From Luteolibacter sp. SL250 (GTDB lineage: Bacteria; Verrucomicrobiota; Verrucomicrobiia; Verrucomicrobiales; Akkermansiaceae), in contig NZ_CP113054.1 in assembly GCF_026625605.1 (NCBI RefSeq), positions 3,100,001 to 3,164,000 on the forward strand: 64,000 bases of DNA. Direction: 5' to 3'. Below are positions 56,569 through 64,000 of this stretch, piece by piece; the first letter of the stretch is position 1; each line of letters begins with the position of its first letter. A program made the translations under genes and the position numbers. The notes beneath the pieces are model-generated. The model did no database searches. It was not told the origin of the DNA and saw only the letters and a program-made list of their open reading frames with translations.

Positions 56569-57249
56569 TCAGTAGCTACTGTAGCAGGCGTAGACAAGAC
56601 GCCGTTCCTTGTCGATGATGAGGTGACGAAAGGATGATCTCCTCTGTCCTTCGTGGCGTTCGCTCCCTTTCCATCGCTGAAGATCCGGGGCGTCCGGGAA
56701 TGGCCAGTTACCAGGGAAAGATCCGGGATCTCCCGGTGACCAGACCTTCTTGCTGTCGAAACTTATTTCATCAATCAACTTCTCCACTGCTTCCGGAGTG
56801 GTCTCAAAGCACCAGACTGTTGTCCTGTCGGTGATGCCACCTCCCCAGGAGTGGTAACGAAGGTTCTGCGATTTATCGGGGAAAGGCGCTTTCATGGCCT
56901 GCCGGAAGGCGTTCTTCGCCGTGGGTGGATTCGTTACCAGGGATACCACCACGGAGCCGAACATCAGAATCTGCGGAAACAGCAGCAGAAGCTTCCGCCA
57001 TGGTTTCCAGCGCTTCCTCGATGCAACACAGACCAGAGCGCACCAAATCAGATAGAGGATGCTGACTCCTGTTCCTATAAAGACACCGTTGATCAGTCCC
57101 ACCTGCAATCCCTCCCTGAGGTTCGTATGACTTGCAGCAATGGGAATTCCATAAGCGAGGATCACCAAGAAGATCCCCACGCTGATGATCCACAGGGTGG
57201 TGCCATCCCATCCGGCAGGCTTCTGTATCTGGTCTTCAGCGGTGGCCAT
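56569..57249 (-). CDS. Hypothetical membrane protein
   Basis: The 226-residue protein has three hydrophobic segments in its first half (LWIISVGIFLVILAYGIPIAA, GVFIGTGVSILYLIWCALVCVA and LLLLFPQILMFGSVVVSLV) and a polar C-terminal half of about 110 residues with WGGGITDRTTVWCFET and WKGSERHEGQRRSSF. No known family is recognised. Its base composition is somewhat less GC-rich than its surroundings. It converges with the hypothetical gene at 56090. Confidence 0.7.
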   Translation of the reverse strand: MATAEDQIQKPAGWDGTTLWIISVGIFLVILAYGIPIAASHTNLREGLQVGLINGVFIGTGVSILYLIWCALVCVASRKRWKPWRKLLLLFPQILMFGSVVVSLVTNPPTAKNAFRQAMKAPFPDKSQNLRYHSWGGGITDRTTVWCFETTPEAVEKLIDEISFDSKKVWSPGDPGSFPGNWPFPDAPDLQRWKGSERHEGQRRSSFRHLIIDKERRLVYACYSSY

Positions 57250-57356
57250 CAGGGAGGAAGCCTAGTCAGATCGATGCCGGAGGAGCAAGGAGCAGATCAG
57301 CGGAATAGCTGGATCTTCCGAATGTGACTGGGCCATCTTGGCCCAGGCACTCTCAC

Positions 57357-57391
57357 GAAAAAGCCCCGCCGCGGCGGACCGGGCGGGGCTT
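57357..57391 (-). terminator. Rho-independent terminator of the RRM gene
   Basis: On the minus strand AAGCCCCGCC/GGCGGGGCTT forms a perfect 10-bp stem followed by TTTCG. It lies 27 bases after the RRM gene stop. Confidence 0.75.
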
Positions 57392-57417
57392 GGAATGTCG
57401 TCTTTGGGGAAGCGGGA

Positions 57418-58449
57418 TCAGGCGTCCTTCTTCTCCTCTTCGGAAGCAGGCTCGGCATCGACAGCGTCGGCGACCTGATGCTCGACGGCTTCGACAATGA
57501 CTTCCGGAGCACCGACGGCCTCGACGTTCTCGACCGCGGCTTCCACGATTTCAGCAGGAGTTGGGTCCTGGAGATGGGTCACGGTCTCGACGGCTTCCGG
57601 AGCCGCGGCAGCAGCCGCAGCCGCAGGGATGACGGGAGCTTCGACCACATGTCCACCGGCATTGCGCGGTTCACGCGGAGCACGCTCCGGGCGGTCTTCA
57701 CGCTCCTCGCGGTCCTCACGCTCGTCCTGGCCCTTCGACTTGGCGCCGGAGACGGTCAGCTTGCGGCCCATGAATGGCTGGTCGTGCAGCACCTCGACGG
57801 CGCGCTTGGCCTCATCGACGTGGAGCATCTCCACAAAGCCGTAGCCCTTCGAGCGGTGGGTGGTGCGGTTGTAGACGATCTCCACGTTGCGGACGCCGCC
57901 GATACCCTTGAAGAGGTCGATCAGGTCGCTTTCGGAAACGTCATAGGACAGGTTGCCGACATAGACGCGGGAGGACTCCACGCTGCCGGCGTCGCCGCCA
58001 CGACTGCGGTTGTTGTCCCGGTTGCGACCACCACGCTCGCCGCGTTCACCACGCTCACCGCGCTCGCGCTTTTCGCCCGGGGCAGCCTGGCCTTCGGTGG
58101 TGCGTGCGACACGGGTGTTGGACTTCACCTTCGCCTCGCCGCCCTGCGGCTTGGACACATCCGGCTTGCGCTCGGGGCGCGGCGGACGGACCGGCTCCTT
58201 GTAGAGGCCGATGGCCTTGAGCAGCTTCTGCCACCAGGTCAGCTTCGGCGCGGAGTATTTCCGGGCCGGGCGGTTGCCCTGCGGGCGGAATTCCTCGGCG
58301 CGCGGGGGCTTGTTGCCATCCCGTTGGCCTCGTTCGCCGCGATCTCCGCCGCGTTCGCCGCGGTTCTGGTTGTTCCTTCTGTTACGGCCACCGCGTGAGC
58401 GGCGGCGCTTATCTCCCGAGTTCCGGGAATCTTGTGTTGCGTTCGACAT
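57418..58449 (-). CDS. RRM-type RNA-binding protein
   Basis: The 343-residue protein has an Arg/Gly-rich disordered N-terminus (repeats of RGERGG and similar), one RNA recognition motif at about residues 160-240 with RNP2 (VYVGNL) and RNP1 (SKGYGFVEM), and an Ala/Val/Glu-rich acidic tail. Stand-alone RRM proteins in bacteria are often cold-induced and occur in cyanobacteria, proteobacteria and Verrucomicrobia. It has a 384-base non-coding leader upstream, compatible with post-transcriptional control. Its RNA target is unknown. Confidence 0.93.
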   Translation of the reverse strand: MSNATQDSRNSGDKRRRSRGGRNRRNNQNRGERGGDRGERGQRDGNKPPRAEEFRPQGNRPARKYSAPKLTWWQKLLKAIGLYKEPVRPPRPERKPDVSKPQGGEAKVKSNTRVARTTEGQAAPGEKRERGERGERGERGGRNRDNNRSRGGDAGSVESSRVYVGNLSYDVSESDLIDLFKGIGGVRNVEIVYNRTTHRSKGYGFVEMLHVDEAKRAVEVLHDQPFMGRKLTVSGAKSKGQDEREDREEREDRPERAPREPRNAGGHVVEAPVIPAAAAAAAAPEAVETVTHLQDPTPAEIVEAAVENVEAVGAPEVIVEAVEHQVADAVDAEPASEEEKKDA

Positions 58450-58833
58450 GTTTTCGCATGGGTCTGGGTGTTACGGGCGGTCCTTGGCGCGGCGGGCTGG
58501 AGTGCCCCGCAATGTTGGAGGATAGGACCCCGGTGTTGGCCGACATGGACTCCGAAAACCGGCCTTTTGTTACCGGGGGAAAGCACCGCTGCGTGCGGAG
58601 GTCGCTTTGCCGTGTTCGGAGCCGGTCGGATTGCGCCGCCGCCCGTGTGCAGCTCTCCCTCATTTCCTGCCGCCAGCCGGAATCCAACGCCCTCGGTAAA
58701 AGGAGAATTGAACCGGCAGGTCGCGTTTGACCGGCTGCGGACATCGGAGGATTTCGGGAGAAATCTGCTCGCCCCCGACCCTAAGGGGAATCAGGGGCTT
58801 GGCAAGACTGGAACCATCCGTGCCTTATTTTGA
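58450..58833. other. Gene-free leader between the RRM gene and argH
   Basis: No coding frame with support was found. The stretch is upstream of the RRM gene (minus strand) and downstream of argH (minus strand). It may hold the RRM promoter and a long 5' untranslated region; no specific motif could be assigned. Confidence 0.5.
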
Positions 58834-60195
58834 TCAACTACCGGAAAGGACACCCTTCCAGCGGCTGATTTCCGCACGGACGTTCTGGATCGAAGGAGCG
58901 CCCGGGTTGGTCCGGGAGGCCAACGCCCGTTCGAGGGAGAAGACATCCTTCGCCTCCGGCCCGTAGGCGGGGTCGATGGCGGCCAGATCCAGTTGGTCCA
59001 GCGGGGTTCCGGTGGCAACCGCTTCCGCGACGGCCTTTCCGACCAGTTCGTGGGCGTGGCGGAACGGTATCCCCTTCTTCACCAGATAGTCGGCGAGATC
59101 CGTGGCCAGCAGCATGGGGTCGGACGCGGCGGCGCGACAGTTTTTCTCCCGCAGTTCCATGGCCGCAATCATCTCCGTGTTCACGGCGAGGATAAGGTTC
59201 AGGGTATCAACGGAATCGAAAAGCGGCGGCTTGTCCTCCTGCAGGTCCCGGTTGTAGGTCAGCGGCAGGCCCTTGATGGCCACCAGCAGGTTCATCAGGT
59301 TGCCCACCAGACGTCCGGTCTTTCCACGGGTCAGCTCGCAGACGTCCGGATTCTTCTTCTGCGGCATCAGGGATGAGCCGGTGGTGTGGGCGTCCGACAG
59401 TGCGGCGAAGCCGAACTCGCTGCTGCACCAGAGGATCAGGTCCTCGCTCAGGCGGGAAAGGTGCGCCCCGCAGAGCGAAATGACGAACAGCAGTTCCGCG
59501 ATGTAGTCCCGGTCAGCAATGGCATCCATCGAGTTTTTCGTAATCCCATCGAAACCAAGCTCCTCTGCGATCTGCACCCGGTCCAGATTGATGGTGGAAC
59601 CTGCCAGCGCACCGGAACCCAGCGGGGAAATATTCAGCCGCTTGCGGCAGTCGGCCAGCCGGGATTTGTCACGCTCCAGCATTTCGACATAGGCGAGGAA
59701 ATGATGGCCCGCCGTCACCGGCTGCCCGCGCTGGAGGTGAGTGTAGCCGGGGATGACGGACTCCGCATAGCGCTCCGCCTGACCCAACAGCGCGTTCTGA
59801 AGGTCCGTGACCGCACGGATGAGTCCGTCGATCTCCGTCCGCGAATAAAGCCGGGTGTCCGTCGCCACCTGGTCATTCCGGGAGCGTGCGGTGTGGAGCT
59901 TCGCCCCCGCCGGACCGATCCGCCGGGTCAGCTCCGACTCGATGTTCATATGGATGTCCTCCAGGGACGTCTTGAATTCGAAGTTCCCCGCCTTGATGTC
60001 CTCCAGGATGGCCAGCAGGCCGTCACGGATCTGGGAAAACTCCTCCTCCGTGAGAATGCCCGCCTTCACCTGCGCACGGGCATGGGCGATCGATCCCGCG
60101 ATGTCATGCGGGTAGAGCCTCCAGTCGTAGGAGATGGACTCTCCGAACTGTTGGACGAGCGACGAGGTATCTTGGGAGAAGCGGCCTTTCCACAT
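58834..60195 (-). CDS. argH: Argininosuccinate lyase
   Basis: ArgH splits argininosuccinate into arginine and fumarate. The 453-residue protein starts MWKGRFSQDTSSLVQQFGES and contains the substrate-binding segment HTARSRNDQVATD, LQRGQPVTAGHH and the flexible catalytic loop GSSLMPQKKNPDVCE. All hallmarks of the fumarase/aspartase superfamily are intact. The start at 60195 was selected; an upstream frame to 60318 is not family-like. No other arginine genes are near, so the pathway is dispersed. Confidence 0.97.
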   Translation of the reverse strand: MWKGRFSQDTSSLVQQFGESISYDWRLYPHDIAGSIAHARAQVKAGILTEEEFSQIRDGLLAILEDIKAGNFEFKTSLEDIHMNIESELTRRIGPAGAKLHTARSRNDQVATDTRLYSRTEIDGLIRAVTDLQNALLGQAERYAESVIPGYTHLQRGQPVTAGHHFLAYVEMLERDKSRLADCRKRLNISPLGSGALAGSTINLDRVQIAEELGFDGITKNSMDAIADRDYIAELLFVISLCGAHLSRLSEDLILWCSSEFGFAALSDAHTTGSSLMPQKKNPDVCELTRGKTGRLVGNLMNLLVAIKGLPLTYNRDLQEDKPPLFDSVDTLNLILAVNTEMIAAMELREKNCRAAASDPMLLATDLADYLVKKGIPFRHAHELVGKAVAEAVATGTPLDQLDLAAIDPAYGPEAKDVFSLERALASRTNPGAPSIQNVRAEISRWKGVLSGS

Positions 60196-60407
60196 GGCGG
60201 TTATCGGTGCGCCAAGCTGCCCGGGTTGCCCGCCGATGGAAACGGAAATCTCGAAAAATCCCCGCAACATTCCCAAAGTCCCGCGCACGGGTTCACCTCG
60301 CGGGCGATTCCCTAACAAACGGATTTGCCAACAGAGATGAATTGGCCGATGGATGGAGAATCGCGCTCTCCACCGGTCGCGCGATCCAACAAATCCAAGA
60401 ATATCCC

Positions 60408-60848
60408 ATGTCCCAGATCATCCCACTCATCAGTTCCGGCACCGCAGGCCCTCTCGGCGTCCTCCACCTGCCGCGACTCTGGCTCAAGGCCTCCCTCGGT
60501 GCTGCCGGAAAGCTCCATCCGGACTACCCGGCCTGCGGAAAAGGCTACGACCAGATGGTTCTCGACGGACTCGGCATCGCCAACGCCGACTTCGATGCGT
60601 TCATTGCGGAGAAGAAGCCGACCTATCCACAGTTTGAAGCATGGATTCTCGAAAAGTCCGGCGGAGCGCTCGACGCCACCTCCGTGAAGAAGCTCAACGA
60701 CTCCATCACCGGCTACCACCACGGTGACGACATCCGGAAGGACATCCTCTCCGCGAACGGTATTCCGGACGACGGTTCCCTGCCGGATGCAGTGAATCTC
60801 AACAACCTGGACGACTGGCTGACCTTCCACCGCGAAGTGCTGTCCTGA
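60408..60848 (+). CDS. DUF5069 family protein (paralogue 2)
   Basis: The 146-residue protein aligns end to end with the DUF5069 protein at 53175 (same length). Features include GPLGVLHLPRLWLKASLGAAGKL near residue 14, then CGKGYDQMVLDGLG, a helical middle region and a C-terminal NNLDDWLTFHRE. It is divergent from argH and followed by a terminator, so it is monocistronic. The function is unknown. Confidence 0.9.
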   Translation: MSQIIPLISSGTAGPLGVLHLPRLWLKASLGAAGKLHPDYPACGKGYDQMVLDGLGIANADFDAFIAEKKPTYPQFEAWILEKSGGALDATSVKKLNDSITGYHHGDDIRKDILSANGIPDDGSLPDAVNLNNLDDWLTFHREVLS

Positions 60849-60867
60849 TCCTCACCCATTCTCCCTG

Positions 60868-60905
60868 AGGCGCGGCTTTCCCAGCGAAGGCTGCGCCTTT
60901 TCTTA
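60868..60905 (+). terminator. Rho-independent terminator after DUF5069 gene
   Basis: A stem of about 13 bp with two G-T pairs (AGGCGCGGCTTTC/GAAGGCTGCGCCT) and a 5-nt loop is followed by TTTTCTT. It separates the DUF5069 gene from the feo operon. Confidence 0.85.
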
Positions 60906-60941
60906 TTGCAACCCCTTCTCAAAAGACGACCCTCAGCGCGG

Positions 60942-61196
60942 ATGCCCATCCGCCCCGCAGACGCCCCCGAATCCACCAGTGCCAAGACCCTCAATGAGGT
61001 CGAGGCAGGCCGTGACTTCCGGATCAGCGGCATCGACGGCCCATCCTCCGACCGACTGCGTGATCTCGGTTTCCGGGAGGAAACGCAGATCCGGAAGCTG
61101 TCGGGAGGACGGAATCTCGTCTGCTCCATTTCCGGCACCCGTCTGGCCATCAGCAAGGAACTGGCCGCCCAGGTGTTCGTCTCCCCTGTTTTCTGA
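60942..61196 (+). CDS. feoA: FeoA-domain protein
   Basis: The 84-residue protein matches FeoA: an SH3-like beta barrel with LNEVEAGRDFRISGI, then LRDLGFREETQIRKLSG and the final strand TRLAISKELAAQVFV. FeoA assists the ferrous transporter FeoB. The start at 60942 (ATG) is preferred to a TTG at 60906. It lies 17 bases before feoB, in the same operon. Confidence 0.93.
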   Translation: MPIRPADAPESTSAKTLNEVEAGRDFRISGIDGPSSDRLRDLGFREETQIRKLSGGRNLVCSISGTRLAISKELAAQVFVSPVF

Positions 61197-61213
61197 ATTC
61201 GCACGTACTTCCC

Positions 61214-63112
61214 ATGTCGTCGTCTGATCCCGAATCACCCGCACTCATCGCCCTCGTCGGAAATCCCAACGTCGGCAAGACCACCCTCTTCAACGCTCTC
61301 ACCGGCGCGAACCAGCACGTGGGGAACTATGCGGGTGTGACTGTCGCGGTGAAGCGCGGTGATACCTTCACTCCGCACGGAAAAAAGATCACGGTGCTGG
61401 ACCTGCCCGGTTGCTACTCCCTGCGTGCTTCCTCGCCGGATGAGCGGGTCGCCATCGACGCCCTGTCCGGAAACCTGCCCGGTGAGAAGACTCCGGATCT
61501 GGTGGTGTGCGTGGTGGATGCCTCCGCCCTGGAGCGCCAGCTTCCCTTTGTCCTGCAGATCATCGAGCAAGGCCACCCGGTGGTGCTGGCCCTCAACATG
61601 GTGGACATGGCGGAGAAATCCGGCCTCCGGCTGGACCCGGTGAAGATGTCCGAGGAACTGGGCGTGCCCGTGGTCCCGATGCAGGCGAACGCGAAGAAAG
61701 GCATCATCGATCTGAAGCAGACCTTCCGCGCCCCCTTCCCTCCTCCGGCCGCGGCACCGTGGCTCCACGGCAACGACGACACGGATGTCAGCCGGAAGAA
61801 GTTCACCGACCGTGTCTGCGAGATCGCAGCACGCCGACCGGACGCCCACCAGCAGACCCTCTCCGACAAGCTGGATCGTTTCTTCCTGCACCCCTTTTTC
61901 GGTTGGGTGGCGTTCGTGGCGATCATGTTCGCCATTTTCTGGACGATCTTCTCCTGGGCATCCGTCCCAATGGACTTCATCGAAGGTTTGTTCGGCAGTC
62001 TCGGCGAATGGGTGGGTGGAAAAATGCCGGACGGCGACCTGAAGTCCCTCATCGTGGACGGAGTCATCGCAGGCCTGAGCGGCACGCTGGTGTTCCTGCC
62101 GCAGATCGTCTTGCTGTTCCTGTTCATCGGCCTGCTGGAAAGCTCCGGCTACATGGCGCGTGCCGCCTACATGATGGATGGGGTGATGGCCTTCGCCGGA
62201 CTGAGCGGAAAGTCCTTCCTGCCTCTCTTCAGCGCCCATGCCTGCGCCATCCCCGGCGTCATGGCCACCCGCACGATCGACTCTCCGAAGGAACGTCTGG
62301 TGACCATTTTCGTGGCCCCGTGGATGAGCTGCTCCGCCCGTCTGCCGGTCTATTTCCTTCTCATCCCGCTGCTGCTGTCAAAGGACAGCCCTGCGTGGCA
62401 GCAGGCCACCATACTTTTCTCCGTCTACGCCATCGGTATCATCACCGCCTTCATCGTCGCCCGGGTTGTCCGCGGTCGCCTGGGTCCTGACAAGACGACG
62501 AATCACTTCCTGCTGGAACTGCCACCCTACCGCCTGCCGCAGTGGTCTTACATCCTGCGCCACGTGTTCGACCGGGGCTGGGCCTTCGTCGCCCGTGCGG
62601 GCACCATCATCCTGGGCCTCTGCATCCTGCTCTGGGCGCTGCAGACCTACCCGAAAAAAGAAGGCACCGAAGACGCCGCGGAACTGCTGGAGTACAGCGC
62701 CATGGGCAGGATCGGAGACGTGATCGAGCCGGTCGTAAAGCCGCTGGGCTTCGATGGCCGGGTGGGCACCGCGATTCTTACCTCCTTCGCCGCGCGCGAA
62801 GTCTTCAACAGCACGCTCGGCATCCTCTTCCACGCGGAGGAGGCGGAAGACGATGACGCGACGACGAACCTGATCCGCGACAAGGTCACGGCTGCGACAT
62901 GGCCGGACGGCCGGCCGCTATTCACACCGCTGACGGTGGTGTCGCTGCTCGTATTCTTCATCTACGCGCTCCAGTGCCTGCCCACCAGCGCGGTGGTGGC
63001 GCGGGAGTCCGGCTCGCTGAAATGGGCCGTCGGGCAGTTCTTTTTCATGTCCGGCTTCGCCTACGTGGCATCTTTGCTTGTATTCCAGGCAGGAAGGCTG
63101 ATGGGTTTCTGA
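61214..63112 (+). CDS. feoB: Ferrous iron transporter FeoB
   Basis: FeoB imports Fe2+ across the inner membrane. The 632-residue protein has an N-terminal G domain with G1 GNPNVGKTT, G3 DLPG and G4 NMVD, followed by a helical linker and a membrane domain of about nine helices. This includes the conserved GLLESSGYMARAAYMMD segment and CAIPGVMATR. It is complete and shares an operon with feoA upstream and a Cys-rich peptide directly downstream (zero-base gap). No Fur box was recognised. Confidence 0.96.
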   Translation: MSSSDPESPALIALVGNPNVGKTTLFNALTGANQHVGNYAGVTVAVKRGDTFTPHGKKITVLDLPGCYSLRASSPDERVAIDALSGNLPGEKTPDLVVCVVDASALERQLPFVLQIIEQGHPVVLALNMVDMAEKSGLRLDPVKMSEELGVPVVPMQANAKKGIIDLKQTFRAPFPPPAAAPWLHGNDDTDVSRKKFTDRVCEIAARRPDAHQQTLSDKLDRFFLHPFFGWVAFVAIMFAIFWTIFSWASVPMDFIEGLFGSLGEWVGGKMPDGDLKSLIVDGVIAGLSGTLVFLPQIVLLFLFIGLLESSGYMARAAYMMDGVMAFAGLSGKSFLPLFSAHACAIPGVMATRTIDSPKERLVTIFVAPWMSCSARLPVYFLLIPLLLSKDSPAWQQATILFSVYAIGIITAFIVARVVRGRLGPDKTTNHFLLELPPYRLPQWSYILRHVFDRGWAFVARAGTIILGLCILLWALQTYPKKEGTEDAAELLEYSAMGRIGDVIEPVVKPLGFDGRVGTAILTSFAAREVFNSTLGILFHAEEAEDDDATTNLIRDKVTAATWPDGRPLFTPLTVVSLLVFFIYALQCLPTSAVVARESGSLKWAVGQFFFMSGFAYVASLLVFQAGRLMGF

Positions 63113-63271
63113 ATGATACAACTCGAATGGCAGACCGTCGCCGCGCTCGTGATCGTGGCGACCACCCTCACCATCTTCCTCGTCCGGCTGGCAAAGCCGA
63201 AGGCGAAGGGCGGGAACTGCGGCCATAGCTGCGGATGCGGGAAAAAGGCTCCGTCGGACCATTCCCACTGA
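63113..63271 (+). CDS. FeoB-associated Cys-rich membrane peptide
   Basis: This 52-residue peptide starts right after the feoB stop. It has one transmembrane helix (TVAALVIVATTLTIFLVRL near residue 8) and a short tail with the Cys/Gly-rich stretch GGNCGHSCGCG and a His-rich end. This is the pattern of the small FeoB-associated Cys-rich proteins that often replace FeoC in such operons. Its Cys and His residues may bind metal. It is short but supported by position and pattern. Confidence 0.85.
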   Translation: MIQLEWQTVAALVIVATTLTIFLVRLAKPKAKGGNCGHSCGCGKKAPSDHSH

Positions 63272-63355
63272 GTTTCCGGAATTTTTTCCGCACCGGCGTG
63301 TAACATTTCCGGTGCCGCATCCGATGTTCCATCCGTAACACCCATCCGTCATCCC

Positions 63356-64000
63356 ATGAAATGGTCTTCTCCCCTGCTGCTGTGCCTCGCCTGCCTCATT
63401 CCGTTTGCCTCTCCGCTGGTCTCCGCCAAGGAGGCCGCGCTGCCGCAGGAACTCTCCACCTACGTGGCCAGGGCGGAACCTGACAGTGGCTGGAAATTGG
63501 TCACCAAGAGCGAATTCGGCGAGTGCGACTACTGGCACCTCAACCTGAAATCCCAGGTCTGGCAGGACATCCCGTGGGAGCATGACCTTGTCATCTTCAA
63601 GCCGAAGAATGTCACCTCCGATGGCAAAATGGTGCTGCTGAACGAAGGCGGCAGCTTCAAACCGGACAAGGCGATGTATGGCGCGTTCCTCGCCAACAAG
63701 ATGAAGGCGCCGGTGGCCATCGTGCTCGGCGTGCCGAAGCAGCCGCTTTACGACGGCAAGCGCGAGGATGATCTCATTGCGGAAACCTTCATCCGCTACC
63801 TGGACACCCAGGACGCCACCTGGCCGCTGCTTTTCCCGATGGTAAAGACGGTGGTGAAGGCGATGGATGCCGTGGGCGAATTCACTGGTCAGGAATGGGG
63901 CGTGAAGACGGACAAGTTCCTCGTCACCGGTGCCTCGAAGCGCGGCTGGACCACCTGGCTCACCGCAGCATCGGATCCACGCGTCATCGCCATCGCTCCG
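63356..64000 (+). CDS. PhoPQ-activated pathogenicity-related protein (PqaA type), 3' end beyond window
   Basis: The first 215 residues are in the window. A signal peptide (MKWSSPLLLCLACLIPFASPLVSA) precedes the family domain, with LPQELSTYVARAEP near residue 29, WQDIPWEHDLVIFKP and VTGASKRGWTTWLTAAS. The last carries a G-x-S-x-R-G nucleophile-elbow-like motif (Ser in GASKRG) of the alpha/beta hydrolase fold. These exported proteins may be peptidases or esterases. It starts 84 bases after the feo operon, in its own unit perhaps. Confidence 0.9.
   Translation, partial: MKWSSPLLLCLACLIPFASPLVSAKEAALPQELSTYVARAEPDSGWKLVTKSEFGECDYWHLNLKSQVWQDIPWEHDLVIFKPKNVTSDGKMVLLNEGGSFKPDKAMYGAFLANKMKAPVAIVLGVPKQPLYDGKREDDLIAETFIRYLDTQDATWPLLFPMVKTVVKAMDAVGEFTGQEWGVKTDKFLVTGASKRGWTTWLTAASDPRVIAIAP

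Noticed and set aside
60905..60941. Fur box ahead of the feo operon
   Set aside because: No GATAATGAT-type palindrome found in the short leader.

Overview
The window is chromosomal DNA from a high-GC bacterium. It looks most like the Verrucomicrobia (Verrucomicrobiaceae/Luteolibacter-type). The clues are several exported proteins ending in a VPEP-type PEP-CTERM sorting tail with an Arg cluster, two DUF5069 paralogues, small proteins typical of that phylum, and a stand-alone RRM RNA-binding protein. No rRNA, CRISPR array, integrase or complete insertion sequence was seen. The organism assignment is inference from gene content.

Layout. 1-3.4 kb: a coiled-coil lipoprotein, tRNA-Pro(UGG) with its terminator, and thiC under a TPP riboswitch plus terminator hairpin. 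3.5-5.6 kb: a visibly AT-rich two-gene cassette (SMC/RecF-type ATPase plus TOPRIM/DUF4276-like protein), the best candidate for an acquired defence system. 5.6-9.8 kb: gene-poor, repeat-rich accessory DNA with a degenerate CPBP protein, a GH12-like secreted protein, a frameshifted PEP-CTERM gene and a family of double-hairpin repeats. 9.8-13 kb: a Nod-type ABC-2 exporter, secreted acetolactate decarboxylase and a YCII protein. 13.1-17.5 kb: a tightly overlapping three-gene operon in which two flavin-dependent halogenase-like oxidoreductases flank a CPA2 cation/proton antiporter. 17.8-21.7 kb: lipA-EVE, then an ECF sigma factor, a membrane protein that may be its anti-sigma factor, and a PDZ protein. 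21.9-26.3 kb: a large GH85 endo-beta-N-acetylglucosaminidase and a PEP-CTERM remnant.

26.7-31.2 kb: tRNA-Leu with the unusual anticodon AAG, then an iron/polyamine-type ABC importer operon. 31-37.6 kb: NIPSNAP, RimK, RarA, Nudix, a PEP-CTERM protein, an unknown protein and an MscS channel. 37.7-48.7 kb: pyruvate carboxylase, phylum-type hypotheticals, a methyltransferase, a VWA-like membrane protein, DUF808 and transketolase. 48.9-51.5 kb: tRNA-Glu and the threonine genes thrB-thrC. 51.5-58.4 kb: DUF417, an AraC regulator, DUF5069, RecQ, a tandem AP2-like protein and the RRM protein. 58.8-64 kb: argH, a second DUF5069 protein, a feoA-feoB-Cys-rich-peptide ferrous iron operon, and the start of a PhoPQ-activated-pathogenicity-related (PqaA-type) protein cut by the window end.

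Most genes are housekeeping (thiamine, lipoate, anaplerosis, pentose phosphate, threonine, arginine, iron). The accessory interest lies in the AT-rich ATPase/TOPRIM pair, the halogenase-antiporter-halogenase operon, the dispersed hairpin repeats, the AAG tRNA-Leu and the small AP2 protein.
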